Positions 1 to 8,044 of a stretch of 49,365 nt of DNA are shown piece by piece. How positions within the stretch are numbered: the stretch's first letter is position 1; each line of letters begins with the position of its first letter. The stretch comes from a virus, in IMG/VR virus record IMGVR_UViG_3300004369_000679, positions 1-49,365 of that record. One strand, given 5' to 3'. The notes beneath the pieces were generated by a model that worked only from the letters and a program-made list of their open reading frames with translations, searched no databases and was not told where the DNA came from. The position numbers and the translations under genes are program-made.

Positions 1-2929
1 TAATTTCTGCTTGATCGGCTGTAATGGCACCAGTTCCACTATTGTAATTTACACCAGTACTACCACTAAATAATCCTCTTACGTCTGAATTACTAAGTTC
101 TATATCATCTGCATTAACAGTAATACCATAGCCACCAACAACACCAAGTGTGACGTTTCCATCTGTTCCACCGCCTGTTAAACCATTACCAGCACCAACA
201 CCTGATATCAATCCTGTATCACTTAAACTGATAGCACCTGTTGAACTATTATATGTAATGCCTGTGCCGCCACTTAATAAGCCACGTACTTCTGAATCTG
301 TTCTTTCTGTAAAACTAACTTCACCAGTACCACTATCATAACTTATATTGCCACCAGCACTAAACAGTCCTCTGATGTCTGAATTTGCTACTTCAATATC
401 ATCTGCATTAACTGTGATACCATAACCACCTACAGCATTTACTGTGACGTTTCCATCTGTTCCACCGCCTGTTAAACCTGAACCAGCAGTAACACCTGAA
501 ATATAACCAGTGTCACTTAAACTGATAGCACCTGTACCACTATCATAAGTAATACCTGTACCGCCAATAAACAGTCCTCTTACATCTGAATTGCTTAATT
601 CTATATCGTCTGCATTTACAGTGATACCGTATCCGCCAGCCACATTGAGGGTAGCATCTCCTGATGTTGCTCCACCTGTCAATCCATTACCTGCTACAAC
701 ACTGGTAATGTCTGCTGAAGCACTATTTGAAATTGTGATAGTGTTACCACTATGAGTAACATCAATATTTGTGCCACCCTGAATTGTTAAAACTTCAGCA
801 CTACTAATTGCTTCGTTACCAACACTATCTGTTGTGAAACTCCATGAACTATAATTATCTGCTGTAGTTGTAAAGCCCCCTGTGCCACTATCATAACTCA
901 GTAAGCCATTTGCACTTACCAATCCTCTAACGTATGAATCTGTAATTGCTATGCTACCTGAACTACTGTTGTATGTTATACCAGAACCGCCACTAAATCC
1001 TGTTCTGATTGCTGTTATATTTCCATCTATGGTTATAACATTACTTGATTCTGATGCAGTGGTATATGTGCCACCATTTACACTTCTGATATAATATTGA
1101 ATAGTACCATTTCCAAGTGTTGCACTACCTTGTAAAACGTCAATACCTGTACCACCTACATCAATACTTTCTATTGTTCCTGTAAATCCTGTTTGGGAAA
1201 GCACACCGTTCATGGCGCTCAATCCTGCGCCTGCCATTGCACTTACAAAATCTGCAATGCTTTCTTTCTTACCTGAATTACTATCACTTGCATCAATAAA
1301 AGCAATACTGTCTTCACTAACATCTACTGTTGCTGATGTTAGTTCATTTAAATCTAATGCAAAAGTTCTACTTGCTGAAATATCACCGCCACCACTTAGA
1401 CCATTACCTGCTGTTAAAGTTACACTAGTGTGATCTATGTGTTCGTCTGCTACAAAATTTTGTAACGCATCGTGATCAATTGCTACATCACTTGCACCTG
1501 TAATTTGCCCTTGTGCATTTATAGTAATTTGTGCAACATCGTTGCTTGTACCATATGTACCTGCACTAACGGCTGTGTTTGTAATACTAAATTCACCGCT
1601 ACTAAATGTTAATCCTGTTCCTGCACTAAAATCTGAAAGTAGCAACATATCATTGTCTGTGCTACCGTCATTACTAAACTGCCATCTATCAGATGTTTCA
1701 TTCCATTGTAAGTAAGCATCGTTTCCTGTGCTACCTCTTTCAACTAAAACTTTTGCATCTGCACCTGAACTTGCACCTTGCCTTAAAACTAAACTTGCGG
1801 CTGTAATAAAGGAATCTGTTTCTGTTGCAGAGTCTATATTTGTTACTGTGATATTACCAAATGTAACATTTCCTGGTATTGTAGCACCTGTTAAATCAAC
1901 TGTACCTGTAAATGTTTTATCACCACTTATTGTTTGAGTACCTGTTGTTTGTACAACTGTGTTATCTATAGCAACTGTACCACTTGAAATATCAATACCT
2001 GTGCCACCACTAAAATGAGCTCTTACTTCTGAGGCACTTGGACCAGTATATGTAAATTGTCCGTTTCCATCGTAACTGAAACTTCCGTCTCCACCTAAGT
2101 CATTGGCACTAAAAAGTCCTTCCACAGTAGATTCAAGGTCTGTTACGTTTGCAGAAGGTATATTGATGTCTAATAGAGTTACTGATGTAACCCTACCACT
2201 ATCGTCTAAAATAAATTGTGGTGTTAAATGGCTATTTCCATATTGTCCTGCAATACCGTAGTTTGTTAAACCAATAGTACCTGTACCACTATCATAACTG
2301 ATACCTAATCCATTTTGTAAAAGTGATCTAGCACTAGAACTAAAATCAGATACCTGTGAGGAAGTAATATTAATTAATTCTTCTGTTACAGCAGTTACTA
2401 AACCTTTTGCATTAACAACTAAATTTGCAACTGAGTTTGCATTTCCAAAACTGCCTGTTGTTGAATTTACCGAATTTAAAGCAACTGGTACTGTTGCTGT
2501 ATTTCCTGAACCAATAAATGTTGCACTACCTGATGCATCGCCGCCTAAACTGATCGTTACTAGACTTTCAAATGCTGTGGCTTCACTGGCCACACCTGAT
2601 ACATTACCAAAAAATATGTTACCTTGAATGTTGGCGCCGCCTGTCACTGTTAGTGTTTGGCCTGAACCTATAATAATATTACCCTGTAAGTTAGGCTCAA
2701 CAACCATGTTGCCGCCATCTATAAAACTAATATTTCCTAAACTGTTATTACTGTTTAATGTTAATTTAGCAGTAGTGTTTTGGCCATCAGAATTTATGAT
2801 AAATTCTTCTGCTTCAACTCTGTTCTCATTTATAGTTGTACTAACCTGAGTAACATTACCTTCAACAGTCAAATTACCTTTGATAACTAAGTCTTCAAGA
2901 GCATTTAGGTAGGTATTATTTGTTGCCAT
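1..2929 (-). CDS. Tail-fibre-like repeat structural protein (3' end outside window)
   Basis: The frame is open from the ATG at 2929 to the window edge (976 codons seen, C-terminus missing). The start is supported by an AAAGGAAC ribosome site about 10 nt upstream. The N-terminus begins MATNNTYLNALEDLVIKGNL. The rest is Gly/Ser/Thr/Asn-rich and beta-prone, with recurrent short blocks of the type S-[DE]-x-R-G-L-[FL]-S followed by Y-[DN]-S-x-T-G-x-I, and longer blocks containing GLTGGGTDGNVT and YGITVNADDIE. Such blocks are typical of fibre or adhesin proteins of marine T4-like phages. No signal peptide or enzymatic motif is visible. It has its own late promoter and follows the terminator of the head operon. 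It could instead be a head decoration or baseplate-attached fibre; adhesion is inferred from composition only. Confidence 0.6.
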   Translation of the reverse strand, partial: MATNNTYLNALEDLVIKGNLTVEGNVTQVSTTINENRVEAEEFIINSDGQNTTAKLTLNSNNSLGNISFIDGGNMVVEPNLQGNIIIGSGQTLTVTGGANIQGNIFFGNVSGVASEATAFESLVTISLGGDASGSATFIGSGNTATVPVALNSVNSTTGSFGNANSVANLVVNAKGLVTAVTEELINITSSQVSDFSSSARSLLQNGLGISYDSGTGTIGLTNYGIAGQYGNSHLTPQFILDDSGRVTSVTLLDINIPSANVTDLESTVEGLFSANDLGGDGSFSYDGNGQFTYTGPSASEVRAHFSGGTGIDISSGTVAIDNTVVQTTGTQTISGDKTFTGTVDLTGATIPGNVTFGNITVTNIDSATETDSFITAASLVLRQGASSGADAKVLVERGSTGNDAYLQWNETSDRWQFSNDGSTDNDMLLLSDFSAGTGLTFSSGEFSITNTAVSAGTYGTSNDVAQITINAQGQITGASDVAIDHDALQNFVADEHIDHTSVTLTAGNGLSGGGDISASRTFALDLNELTSATVDVSEDSIAFIDASDSNSGKKESIADFVSAMAGAGLSAMNGVLSQTGFTGTIESIDVGGTGIDVLQGSATLGNGTIQYYIRSVNGGTYTTASESSNVITIDGNITAIRTGFSGGSGITYNSSSGSIAITDSYVRGLVSANGLLSYDSGTGGFTTTADNYSSWSFTTDSVGNEAISSAEVLTIQGGTNIDVTHSGNTITISNSASADITSVVAGNGLTGGATSGDATLNVAGGYGITVNADDIELSNSDVRGLFIGGTGITYDSGTGAISLSDTGYISGVTAGSGLTGGGTDGNVTVNAVGGYGITVNADDIEVANSDIRGLFSAGGNISYDSGTGEVSFTERTDSEVRGLLSGGTGITYNSSTGAISLSDTGLISGVGAGNGLTGGGTDGNVTLGVVGGYGITVNADDIELSNSDVRGLFSGSTGVNYNSGTGAITADQAEI
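61..640 (-). repeat. Direct repeats inside the fibre gene, alternating 207- and 87-nt blocks
   Basis: The motif encoding S-[DE]-x-R-G-L recurs with anchors at 75, 282, 369 and 576, giving spacings of 207, 87 and 207 nt. The combined unit is 294 nt (98 codons). The DNA is also conserved: tgacgtttccatctgttcca occurs at both 151 and 445. A further, more diverged copy of the block lies near 912. Confidence 0.75.
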
Positions 2930-2963
2930 TTATAAAAAGTTCCTTTAATTACAATTATAGAAC

Positions 2964-2971
2964 TATTTATC
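2964..2971 (-). promoter_or_regulatory. Late promoter motif GATAAATA for the fibre gene
   Basis: GATAAATA on the minus strand, 34 nt upstream of the start at 2929 and just after the head-operon terminator. It is one of six intergenic copies, each facing a structural gene. It resembles the T4 late -10 element TATAAATA, with G in place of the first T. Confidence 0.6.
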
Positions 2972-2998
2972 ATTTTCTTTAATAAAGATTTTTAACTC

Positions 2999-3026
2999 AA
3001 AAAAAGAGGCTCCTAAGAGCCTCTTT
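2999..3026 (-). terminator. Rho-independent terminator after gp23
   Basis: A perfect 10-bp stem (3003-3012 with 3017-3026) with a 4-nt loop is followed on the minus strand by a run of seven T (3005-2999). It lies 23 nt past the gp23 stop codon and ends the head operon before the fibre gene's own promoter. Confidence 0.9.
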
Positions 3027-3048
3027 AATTTTCCTGAAACGTTTCGGT

Positions 3049-4188
3049 TTACTGGAATGCAACGTTGGCAAGTGTTACTGCATCAACGTAATCTGCCGCA
3101 TTACCAAGCGATGAAGCAGTATTTGTAAGTTCTTTATAACCATATCTGGTCATGAAACTTACTACTGGTTCAAATGTACTTGGATCCATTACTGGGCCTG
3201 TGCTCATTAATGGAATGTAAGGACAGTAGAATGCTGGAGCATCAGTTTCGCTTGATCCTTTGTAACCAACAAGAACTTTAGTTCCGTCAGCCGCATAGTT
3301 ATCAGCAAAAACTCTGATAGATCCGTTTAATGTACCAACAAATTTAGTATTTGTAGGTGCTTCAAATGATCCTTCAGTTGTTCTAGCAAATGTTGAAGTA
3401 GATGCACTTTGTAAAATTGTAAGTGCTTCTGGAGAAACAACAATGTAGTTACCAGCGCCACGTCTTGTTCTAGCCGCGATTCTGTTAGCCGCTCTGTTGA
3501 TCTCAATAGCCAATGCCGCGTGTCTATCACCGACATAAATGCTTGTACCACTTAAAGAACTAAAGTCTAAAGTTGTACCTGAACCTGCTAGAGTTCTTAG
3601 TGAACCGATAATTTCTTGGTCGATTTCAACTACGATCTCTTGTGCTAGTGCCTGCATAATTTCTGCTTCTACATCTACACCATGCATTGCTTCTGCATCT
3701 TGAGCCGCCTCAAAAGTCCATCTTGCTGATAACCTTCTGGTTTTCGCTTCAACAGTTTCTTTTAAGATTTGAATGCTCATTTTTCTACCTGCTTGTCCTT
3801 CAGCAGTTGCCGTAGCATCTGGAGAACCTGCATAAGTAGAAGCAAGTTTAAACGGACTTAAAGCCTCGTCACCTGCTGTTGCTCCACCACCAGTTTCAGA
3901 ATATCTGACTCTTAGTGTGTGGATTTGCCCTACTGGACCAGTCATAGGTTGAACACCTACTAGTTCGTTAGCAATAACAGAAGGCATAACCCTTCTAATT
4001 AGTGGTAACATTACTTTGTTTAAAGTTGCTACTGAACCTGCACCTGTGGCACCTGCTGTTGCGGCCTCTGACAAATGTCTCTTTGTATTTTCGAGGACAA
4101 CATCTAAAGAAGATTTTCTGTTTCCAGAAAGACCTTCTAATAAAGCGTCTTTAGTTGCAGACCAGTTGCTTTCAAATAAGTTTGCCAT
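3049..4188 (-). CDS. gp23: Major capsid protein (gp23)
   Basis: Forms the hexameric capsid lattice of the T4-like head. The 379-residue product begins MANLFESNWSATKDALLEGL and contains the typical gp23 stretch around LPLIRRVMPSVIANELVGVQ and PMTGPVGQIH, followed by a C-terminal GYKELT region. A Leu-Ser-Glu/Ala site at residues 39-42 fits the [LI]-x-E specificity of the gp21 prohead protease and would remove a 41-residue propeptide. The protein is clearly shorter than T4 gp23 (521 residues), probably through smaller loops and insertion domain. A GGAG ribosome site precedes the ATG. The gene is the last of the head operon, 14 nt after gp22, and is followed by a strong terminator. Confidence 0.93.
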   Translation of the reverse strand: MANLFESNWSATKDALLEGLSGNRKSSLDVVLENTKRHLSEAATAGATGAGSVATLNKVMLPLIRRVMPSVIANELVGVQPMTGPVGQIHTLRVRYSETGGGATAGDEALSPFKLASTYAGSPDATATAEGQAGRKMSIQILKETVEAKTRRLSARWTFEAAQDAEAMHGVDVEAEIMQALAQEIVVEIDQEIIGSLRTLAGSGTTLDFSSLSGTSIYVGDRHAALAIEINRAANRIAARTRRGAGNYIVVSPEALTILQSASTSTFARTTEGSFEAPTNTKFVGTLNGSIRVFADNYAADGTKVLVGYKGSSETDAPAFYCPYIPLMSTGPVMDPSTFEPVVSFMTRYGYKELTNTASSLGNAADYVDAVTLANVAFQ

Positions 4189-4202
4189 TTTTTTAACTCC
4201 TA

Positions 4203-5315
4203 TTATATTGAAAGTCCGGCCAATTTGCGGATCATATTAATTTCAACTATATCATCCGCTTTGTCATCAGCATCTGTCTTTACAACAACTGCCTTATTGC
4301 CAGTGTGCTCACTGACAACGGATTCTGACAATGTCTTTTTCGCTCTTGATGTTTCGCCATCTAAAACTGAAGGCAAGTACTTGTTAAAGGACTCTTCCAG
4401 TTTCTCAGTTTTAACACTTTCAAGTAAATCTGACATAATTTCTTTCTTTTCTTTACCAAGTGGTGCCATTAATTCGTTGAGTTTCTCTTTTCTTTCGAAA
4501 CGATCTTCTGCAACTCTTAACTTAGACTCAGTTAATTTAACTGCTTCTTCTTTCTCAGCAATCGCTTGTTGAGATTCGTTAAGTTTGGCTTCCATTTCAG
4601 TAATTTGTTTTTGTACTTTCTTGATTTCTTTTGCTTCATTCAAATAGCTCACGCCATATTCATTTGCAAATGCTTCAAAAATTCTTCGACCAAAGTCGTT
4701 TTCACGTGCTCTAGTGATGTCTTCTTTAAATGATCTTACTTCATTAGTAATTACTTTATTGACAACGTTTTCAACTTTGTCAGCGGCTTTCTTAATAAAG
4801 TCTTTTTTCGCTTCAGCAAGTTGTTTCTTACCTTCACGTACCATTTTAACTTTCTGCTCCACAAGTCCTTTTTTGTCTTCGTGGAATTCAGATAGCTCAC
4901 CAGCCAATTGCTCTGTTACAAAATCATCTAATTTTGCAACATGCTCACTAACTCTTGATCTATCTGCTCTAAGTTCTTTGACTTCTTTAGCAACCATTTC
5001 AGTTACAAATTTGTCTAAAACTTTGGCATGCTCACTAATTGCTTTGTGATATTTAACTCGGTCATTTGCAAGGGCACTTTTCTCTTCTGCAATCTGAGAA
5101 ATTTCTGCTTCAACTTTTTCAGTGATGAAATTGTCCATTGCTTCAACAATCAATCCTTTGTCATGATCATATCTTTGGGCAAATTCTTCTCTAAGTTCTG
5201 CAGTAAGTTCTTCTCTTGCTTCTGCGATTCTAGAATCCCATGCTTCTTGAAGAGCTGATTTTACGTCTTCCGTAAGCTCTGCATTTTCAAGTAACTCTGT
5301 AAAATTCACTGCCAT
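4203..5315 (-). CDS. gp22: Prohead core scaffold protein (gp22)
   Basis: The scaffold around which the prohead assembles, degraded by gp21 during maturation. The 370-residue protein starts MAVNFTELLENAELTEDVKS. It is highly charged and almost entirely helical, with long heptad-like stretches rich in Glu, Lys and Ala (about residues 15-290), as in T4-like gp22. The C-terminus ends in MIRKLAGLSI. Its position between the gp21 protease and the gp23 capsid gene is the T4 order. The ATG is preceded by AGGAG about 8 nt upstream. Nine nt separate it from gp21, so translation is probably coupled within the operon. Confidence 0.88.
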   Translation of the reverse strand: MAVNFTELLENAELTEDVKSALQEAWDSRIAEAREELTAELREEFAQRYDHDKGLIVEAMDNFITEKVEAEISQIAEEKSALANDRVKYHKAISEHAKVLDKFVTEMVAKEVKELRADRSRVSEHVAKLDDFVTEQLAGELSEFHEDKKGLVEQKVKMVREGKKQLAEAKKDFIKKAADKVENVVNKVITNEVRSFKEDITRARENDFGRRIFEAFANEYGVSYLNEAKEIKKVQKQITEMEAKLNESQQAIAEKEEAVKLTESKLRVAEDRFERKEKLNELMAPLGKEKKEIMSDLLESVKTEKLEESFNKYLPSVLDGETSRAKKTLSESVVSEHTGNKAVVVKTDADDKADDIVEINMIRKLAGLSI

Positions 5316-5324
5316 AGTAGTCTC

Positions 5325-5951
5325 CTACTTAATTTTTAATTCATTGATAAAACCAGTGATTGCTTTCATCAAATGTTTTTCTGCACTTTTATCGTGTGTT
5401 AATGCACCAGCGGTATCAAATATTTGACTGCCGCCTCGCATGTTAAATAAACTCTCATATATAGTCTTTGGGTAGGCATCTGGGGCACTAGGTTGTGCCA
5501 CAATGTCTACTGTTACTATGTCGAAGTCCGAAACTCGTCCGCTTTCGTTGACGTTTCCTGAACCTCGGCTACTAACACCTAGTTTTGCTCCTGCCTTTAA
5601 TAATGCTCTTGCAATATTACCCATTGGTGTTTCTATAATTTTAAGTTTGCCAAGACCGTTTGCATCTTCACAATACATGTCAGTAATTATATGACTAACA
5701 CGGTCTAAATTTATTTGTAGTTCTTCAGGATGATCTAACTCACCCATCACAGTCTCTCCTTTGGAAAGACGTGATTTTACACTTTCACAAGCTCTAGTTA
5801 TTTCATCTTTTGGATAAACACGTCCATTCTGGTTTTTTACGTCACCCTGAATAAACAGACCTACCATAAATAGGTCTTTACCATCCTCTGATTCCAGTAA
5901 TCTAACTCCAGATTGCTCTGGACTCATGTACTCGTATAACTTATTAGCCAT
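5325..5951 (-). CDS. gp21: Prohead core protease (gp21)
   Basis: Serine protease that cleaves scaffold and capsid proteins during head maturation. The 208-residue protein carries the gp21 landmarks: an NGRVYP motif (residues 42-47), GELDHPE with probable catalytic His74, and GVSSRGSG (125-132) containing the probable nucleophile Ser127 or Ser128. Length matches T4 gp21 (212 residues). It has an AGGAA ribosome site upstream of the ATG and lies between the gp68-like gene and gp22. A substrate-like Leu-Ser-Glu site is present in gp23. Confidence 0.92.
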   Translation of the reverse strand: MANKLYEYMSPEQSGVRLLESEDGKDLFMVGLFIQGDVKNQNGRVYPKDEITRACESVKSRLSKGETVMGELDHPEELQINLDRVSHIITDMYCEDANGLGKLKIIETPMGNIARALLKAGAKLGVSSRGSGNVNESGRVSDFDIVTVDIVAQPSAPDAYPKTIYESLFNMRGGSQIFDTAGALTHDKSAEKHLMKAITGFINELKIK

Positions 5952-5978
5952 GCAATTTCCTCAAACTATTAAAAGTAA

Positions 5979-6716
5979 TTAAACTTTTTTAGGTTCTACT
6001 TTAATGTTGTCTGATGGTGTGTGATCTTTTGCTGAATCTCCATGGTTGCCTTCGCCCCCATCTTTTGATTTAACAGGTGATCCTGCCGCTTCAACTTTTG
6101 ATCCGCCACTTGGAAGTGGTGCATCTTTGTTGTCTGGATTTTCGCTTTTTGATGCTACGTTTTCTGCATTATCAGAAAGTTTAGTTGCTTCTTCAACAAC
6201 TTCACCATCTTCGTCTGCAACTTCGTCTAGGTCATATTCAACTGACTCTAGGTCTAGCTCATCTGCTACGTCCATTTCTGCTTCATCATCATCTGCTGGT
6301 TCTTCATCTTCTTCATCAGCAAGTAATTTTTCAAATTCTGCTTTAAGGTCTTCAAGCTCGTCTTCGATTGCATCTACTTTATCTTCTAGATCGCCATCTT
6401 CTAGATCGCCATCTTCCATGTCGTCGCCTTCTTCGGCTTCTTCCATATCGTTTTCGATTTCATCTTCGTTTGCTCTAATTTCATCTACAAAATCGCCAGC
6501 CGGATCAACATCGCTGATGTCCTCTTCAACTGCTTCTTCTGATTCTTCTGCTTCTTCAACTGCCTCTTCTTCAGAAACGTCTTCGTCTAGAACTTTTTCA
6601 TATTCTGCTCTTGCTTTAGCAACAACATACTCATGAAGCAGTTCTTCCGCTTTTTCATTTTCTTCTGCAAGGAGAAGTTCAAGAATTTCTTCTAATTGAC
6701 TTCTTGATTGTGACAT
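5979..6716 (-). CDS. gp68: Acidic prohead core protein (gp68-like)
   Basis: Probable minor component of the prohead core. The product is extremely acidic, with long Glu/Asp runs over residues 45-190, a helical N-terminus (QSRSQLEEILELLLAEENEK) and a Gly/Ser/Lys tail. I choose the ATG at 6716 because GGAG lies 7 nt before it; the in-frame ATG at 6728 overlaps that ribosome site and would add only four residues. Its place before gp21 matches T4 genes 67/68. Assignment rests on position and composition because the sequence is low-complexity. A long open frame on the opposite strand is an artefact of the GAA/GAT-rich codons. Confidence 0.6.
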   Translation of the reverse strand: MSQSRSQLEEILELLLAEENEKAEELLHEYVVAKARAEYEKVLDEDVSEEEAVEEAEESEEAVEEDISDVDPAGDFVDEIRANEDEIENDMEEAEEGDDMEDGDLEDGDLEDKVDAIEDELEDLKAEFEKLLADEEDEEPADDDEAEMDVADELDLESVEYDLDEVADEDGEVVEEATKLSDNAENVASKSENPDNKDAPLPSGGSKVEAAGSPVKSKDGGEGNHGDSAKDHTPSDNIKVEPKKV

Positions 6717-6846
6717 TGTGGTCTCCATTATTAAATAATTCGCACACAGATGACAACGCCATCATATGTGCCTGTAATTACTTAGTTAAATAGTGTATTT
6801 TTATGTTTAAATGAGTGTTTTTTGGGTGATTATGTAAAATTTGGCT

Positions 6847-7857
6847 TTATCTAGCCTGTTTGTAAATGTTCGCTAGGATATTTATCTTTTTGTAATTATA
6901 TTCCAGTATTTCAGTAATTTGTTGTGAATTAATTATATTATGCAATTCCTGTAATGATTTTGTCTGTACTATTTGCTTGTTTTGTTCCATTACTGCATAG
7001 GTTCGTAATTGAAAATCTGTGATGTTGTCATAAGATTCGTCAAATAATATGTTATCAAATGTTTTAAATCCTAGTTCTTGTATGGTCTTTAAAGTGTGTT
7101 TATTGCCTATTAGCAGAAAAGGTCGTTTATAATATATACTTCTCCACAATTTTTCTGTGATGAAAACCTCCTGCCACCAATCCAGTTTGGATTCCTGGCC
7201 AGTAAGTGTTTCTGTAATAATGTCATAATAAGTTTCATCAAACACTTTGTAAAATTCAGGTTTTTGTTCCTTGTGGCTTCTGATGTGTTCTGGATCTGAA
7301 TACCCATCTACACTTTGGCCTTTCCACACAAATGTACATACTCCTTTATCAAGCAAATTGTACTCTTGTAAATAATTAAACACATACTCCCTATGTAATC
7401 TCTGCCTGCCGTTCAGACAACTGAAATATCTGGGTTTAAGTGTGTCAATATGCTTGTCAGTATATTCTGTATGAAAAGATACTGTTTGACTAAGCCAAAA
7501 ATCCTTGTAAAAGGCACTTTTAAAGGGCAAGAAATCAGGTTTTTCTGCTTTTTTAATGCCAATATATGTGTTATAATTTTGTTTATTTAACAGATTTCCA
7601 CTGCAGAAATGTACTAAATCTGCAGATATGTCTGCTTTTTGTAGTATTTTGTGTATAGATGTAAAGATATCATCATTATCTGTCATATCTTTCAGATAAA
7701 AGTTAGACTCAGTGCTGAAGTCTAATAATAAACCATTTTGCAATATTTGTTGTTTATTTTCTAAAAGGTCTTGATAAAGACACTCATCGACATTAGGTCT
7801 GCCGTCATTCAGTATCTGTATAGTTACTAAATTAGATAAGTCCGCCGGCTCCACCAT
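6847..7857 (-). CDS. Putative glycosyltransferase inserted in the head operon
   Basis: A 336-residue protein with the signature of exostosin/fucosyltransferase-like enzymes seen in marine phages: YFSCLNGRQRLHREYVFNYL in the middle, then FITEKLWRSIYYKRPFLLIG and a following ELGFKTFDNILFDESYD region. The E-K-x-W...R-P-F-L-x-x-G pattern resembles GT10-type nucleotide-sugar binding. Substrate is unknown. An alternative in-frame TTG start at 7890 exists; I prefer the ATG at 7857, which overlaps the previous gene by 26 nt. No clear ribosome site is visible, so coupled translation is likely. T4 has no gene here, so this is an acquired gene inside the capsid operon; capsid or host-surface modification is inference. 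A 118-nt spacer (6729-6846) separates it from the gp68-like gene. Confidence 0.55.
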   Translation of the reverse strand: MVEPADLSNLVTIQILNDGRPNVDECLYQDLLENKQQILQNGLLLDFSTESNFYLKDMTDNDDIFTSIHKILQKADISADLVHFCSGNLLNKQNYNTYIGIKKAEKPDFLPFKSAFYKDFWLSQTVSFHTEYTDKHIDTLKPRYFSCLNGRQRLHREYVFNYLQEYNLLDKGVCTFVWKGQSVDGYSDPEHIRSHKEQKPEFYKVFDETYYDIITETLTGQESKLDWWQEVFITEKLWRSIYYKRPFLLIGNKHTLKTIQELGFKTFDNILFDESYDNITDFQLRTYAVMEQNKQIVQTKSLQELHNIINSQQITEILEYNYKKINILANIYKQAR

Positions 7858-8044
7858 CTGCACTTGGTTGTTGATACATAATGGCAACAAACTTTTTATG
7901 CTCTATATCTTCAGCACGTTTGATAGCTCTAACTTTACGCAATTTATTGAGTTGCTCTAAAGTCATTTTGGGTTTTCGTCTTTGCTCAGAGTCTGCTTTT
8001 TGATACTCATCGAACTCAGGATTGTAAAACTCATTTAATCTCAT
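7832..8044 (-). CDS. Small conserved head-operon protein (gp67 position)
   Basis: A 70-residue protein beginning MRLNEFYNPEFDEYQKADSE, with a basic helical middle (LEQLNKLRKVRAIKR) and a Gly-rich end. The ATG overlaps the gp20 stop as TAATG, showing translational coupling. A protein of this size and N-terminus directly after gp20 is familiar in marine T4-like phages. In T4 this slot is gene 67, a prohead core protein, but similarity to T4 gp67 is not evident by eye. Confidence 0.6.
   Translation of the reverse strand: MRLNEFYNPEFDEYQKADSEQRRKPKMTLEQLNKLRKVRAIKRAEDIEHKKFVAIMYQQPSADGGAGGLI

Noticed and set aside
6046-6636. 196-codon open frame on the plus strand, Ser-rich
   Set aside because: It is antisense to the acidic gp68-like gene. 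GAA/GAT-rich codons read backwards give Ser/Phe codons and few stops. No ribosome site or promoter.
7858-7890. TTG start at 7890 for the glycosyltransferase-like gene
   Set aside because: It would overlap the upstream gene by 59 nt and lacks a ribosome site. The ATG at 7857 is simpler, although neither is proven.
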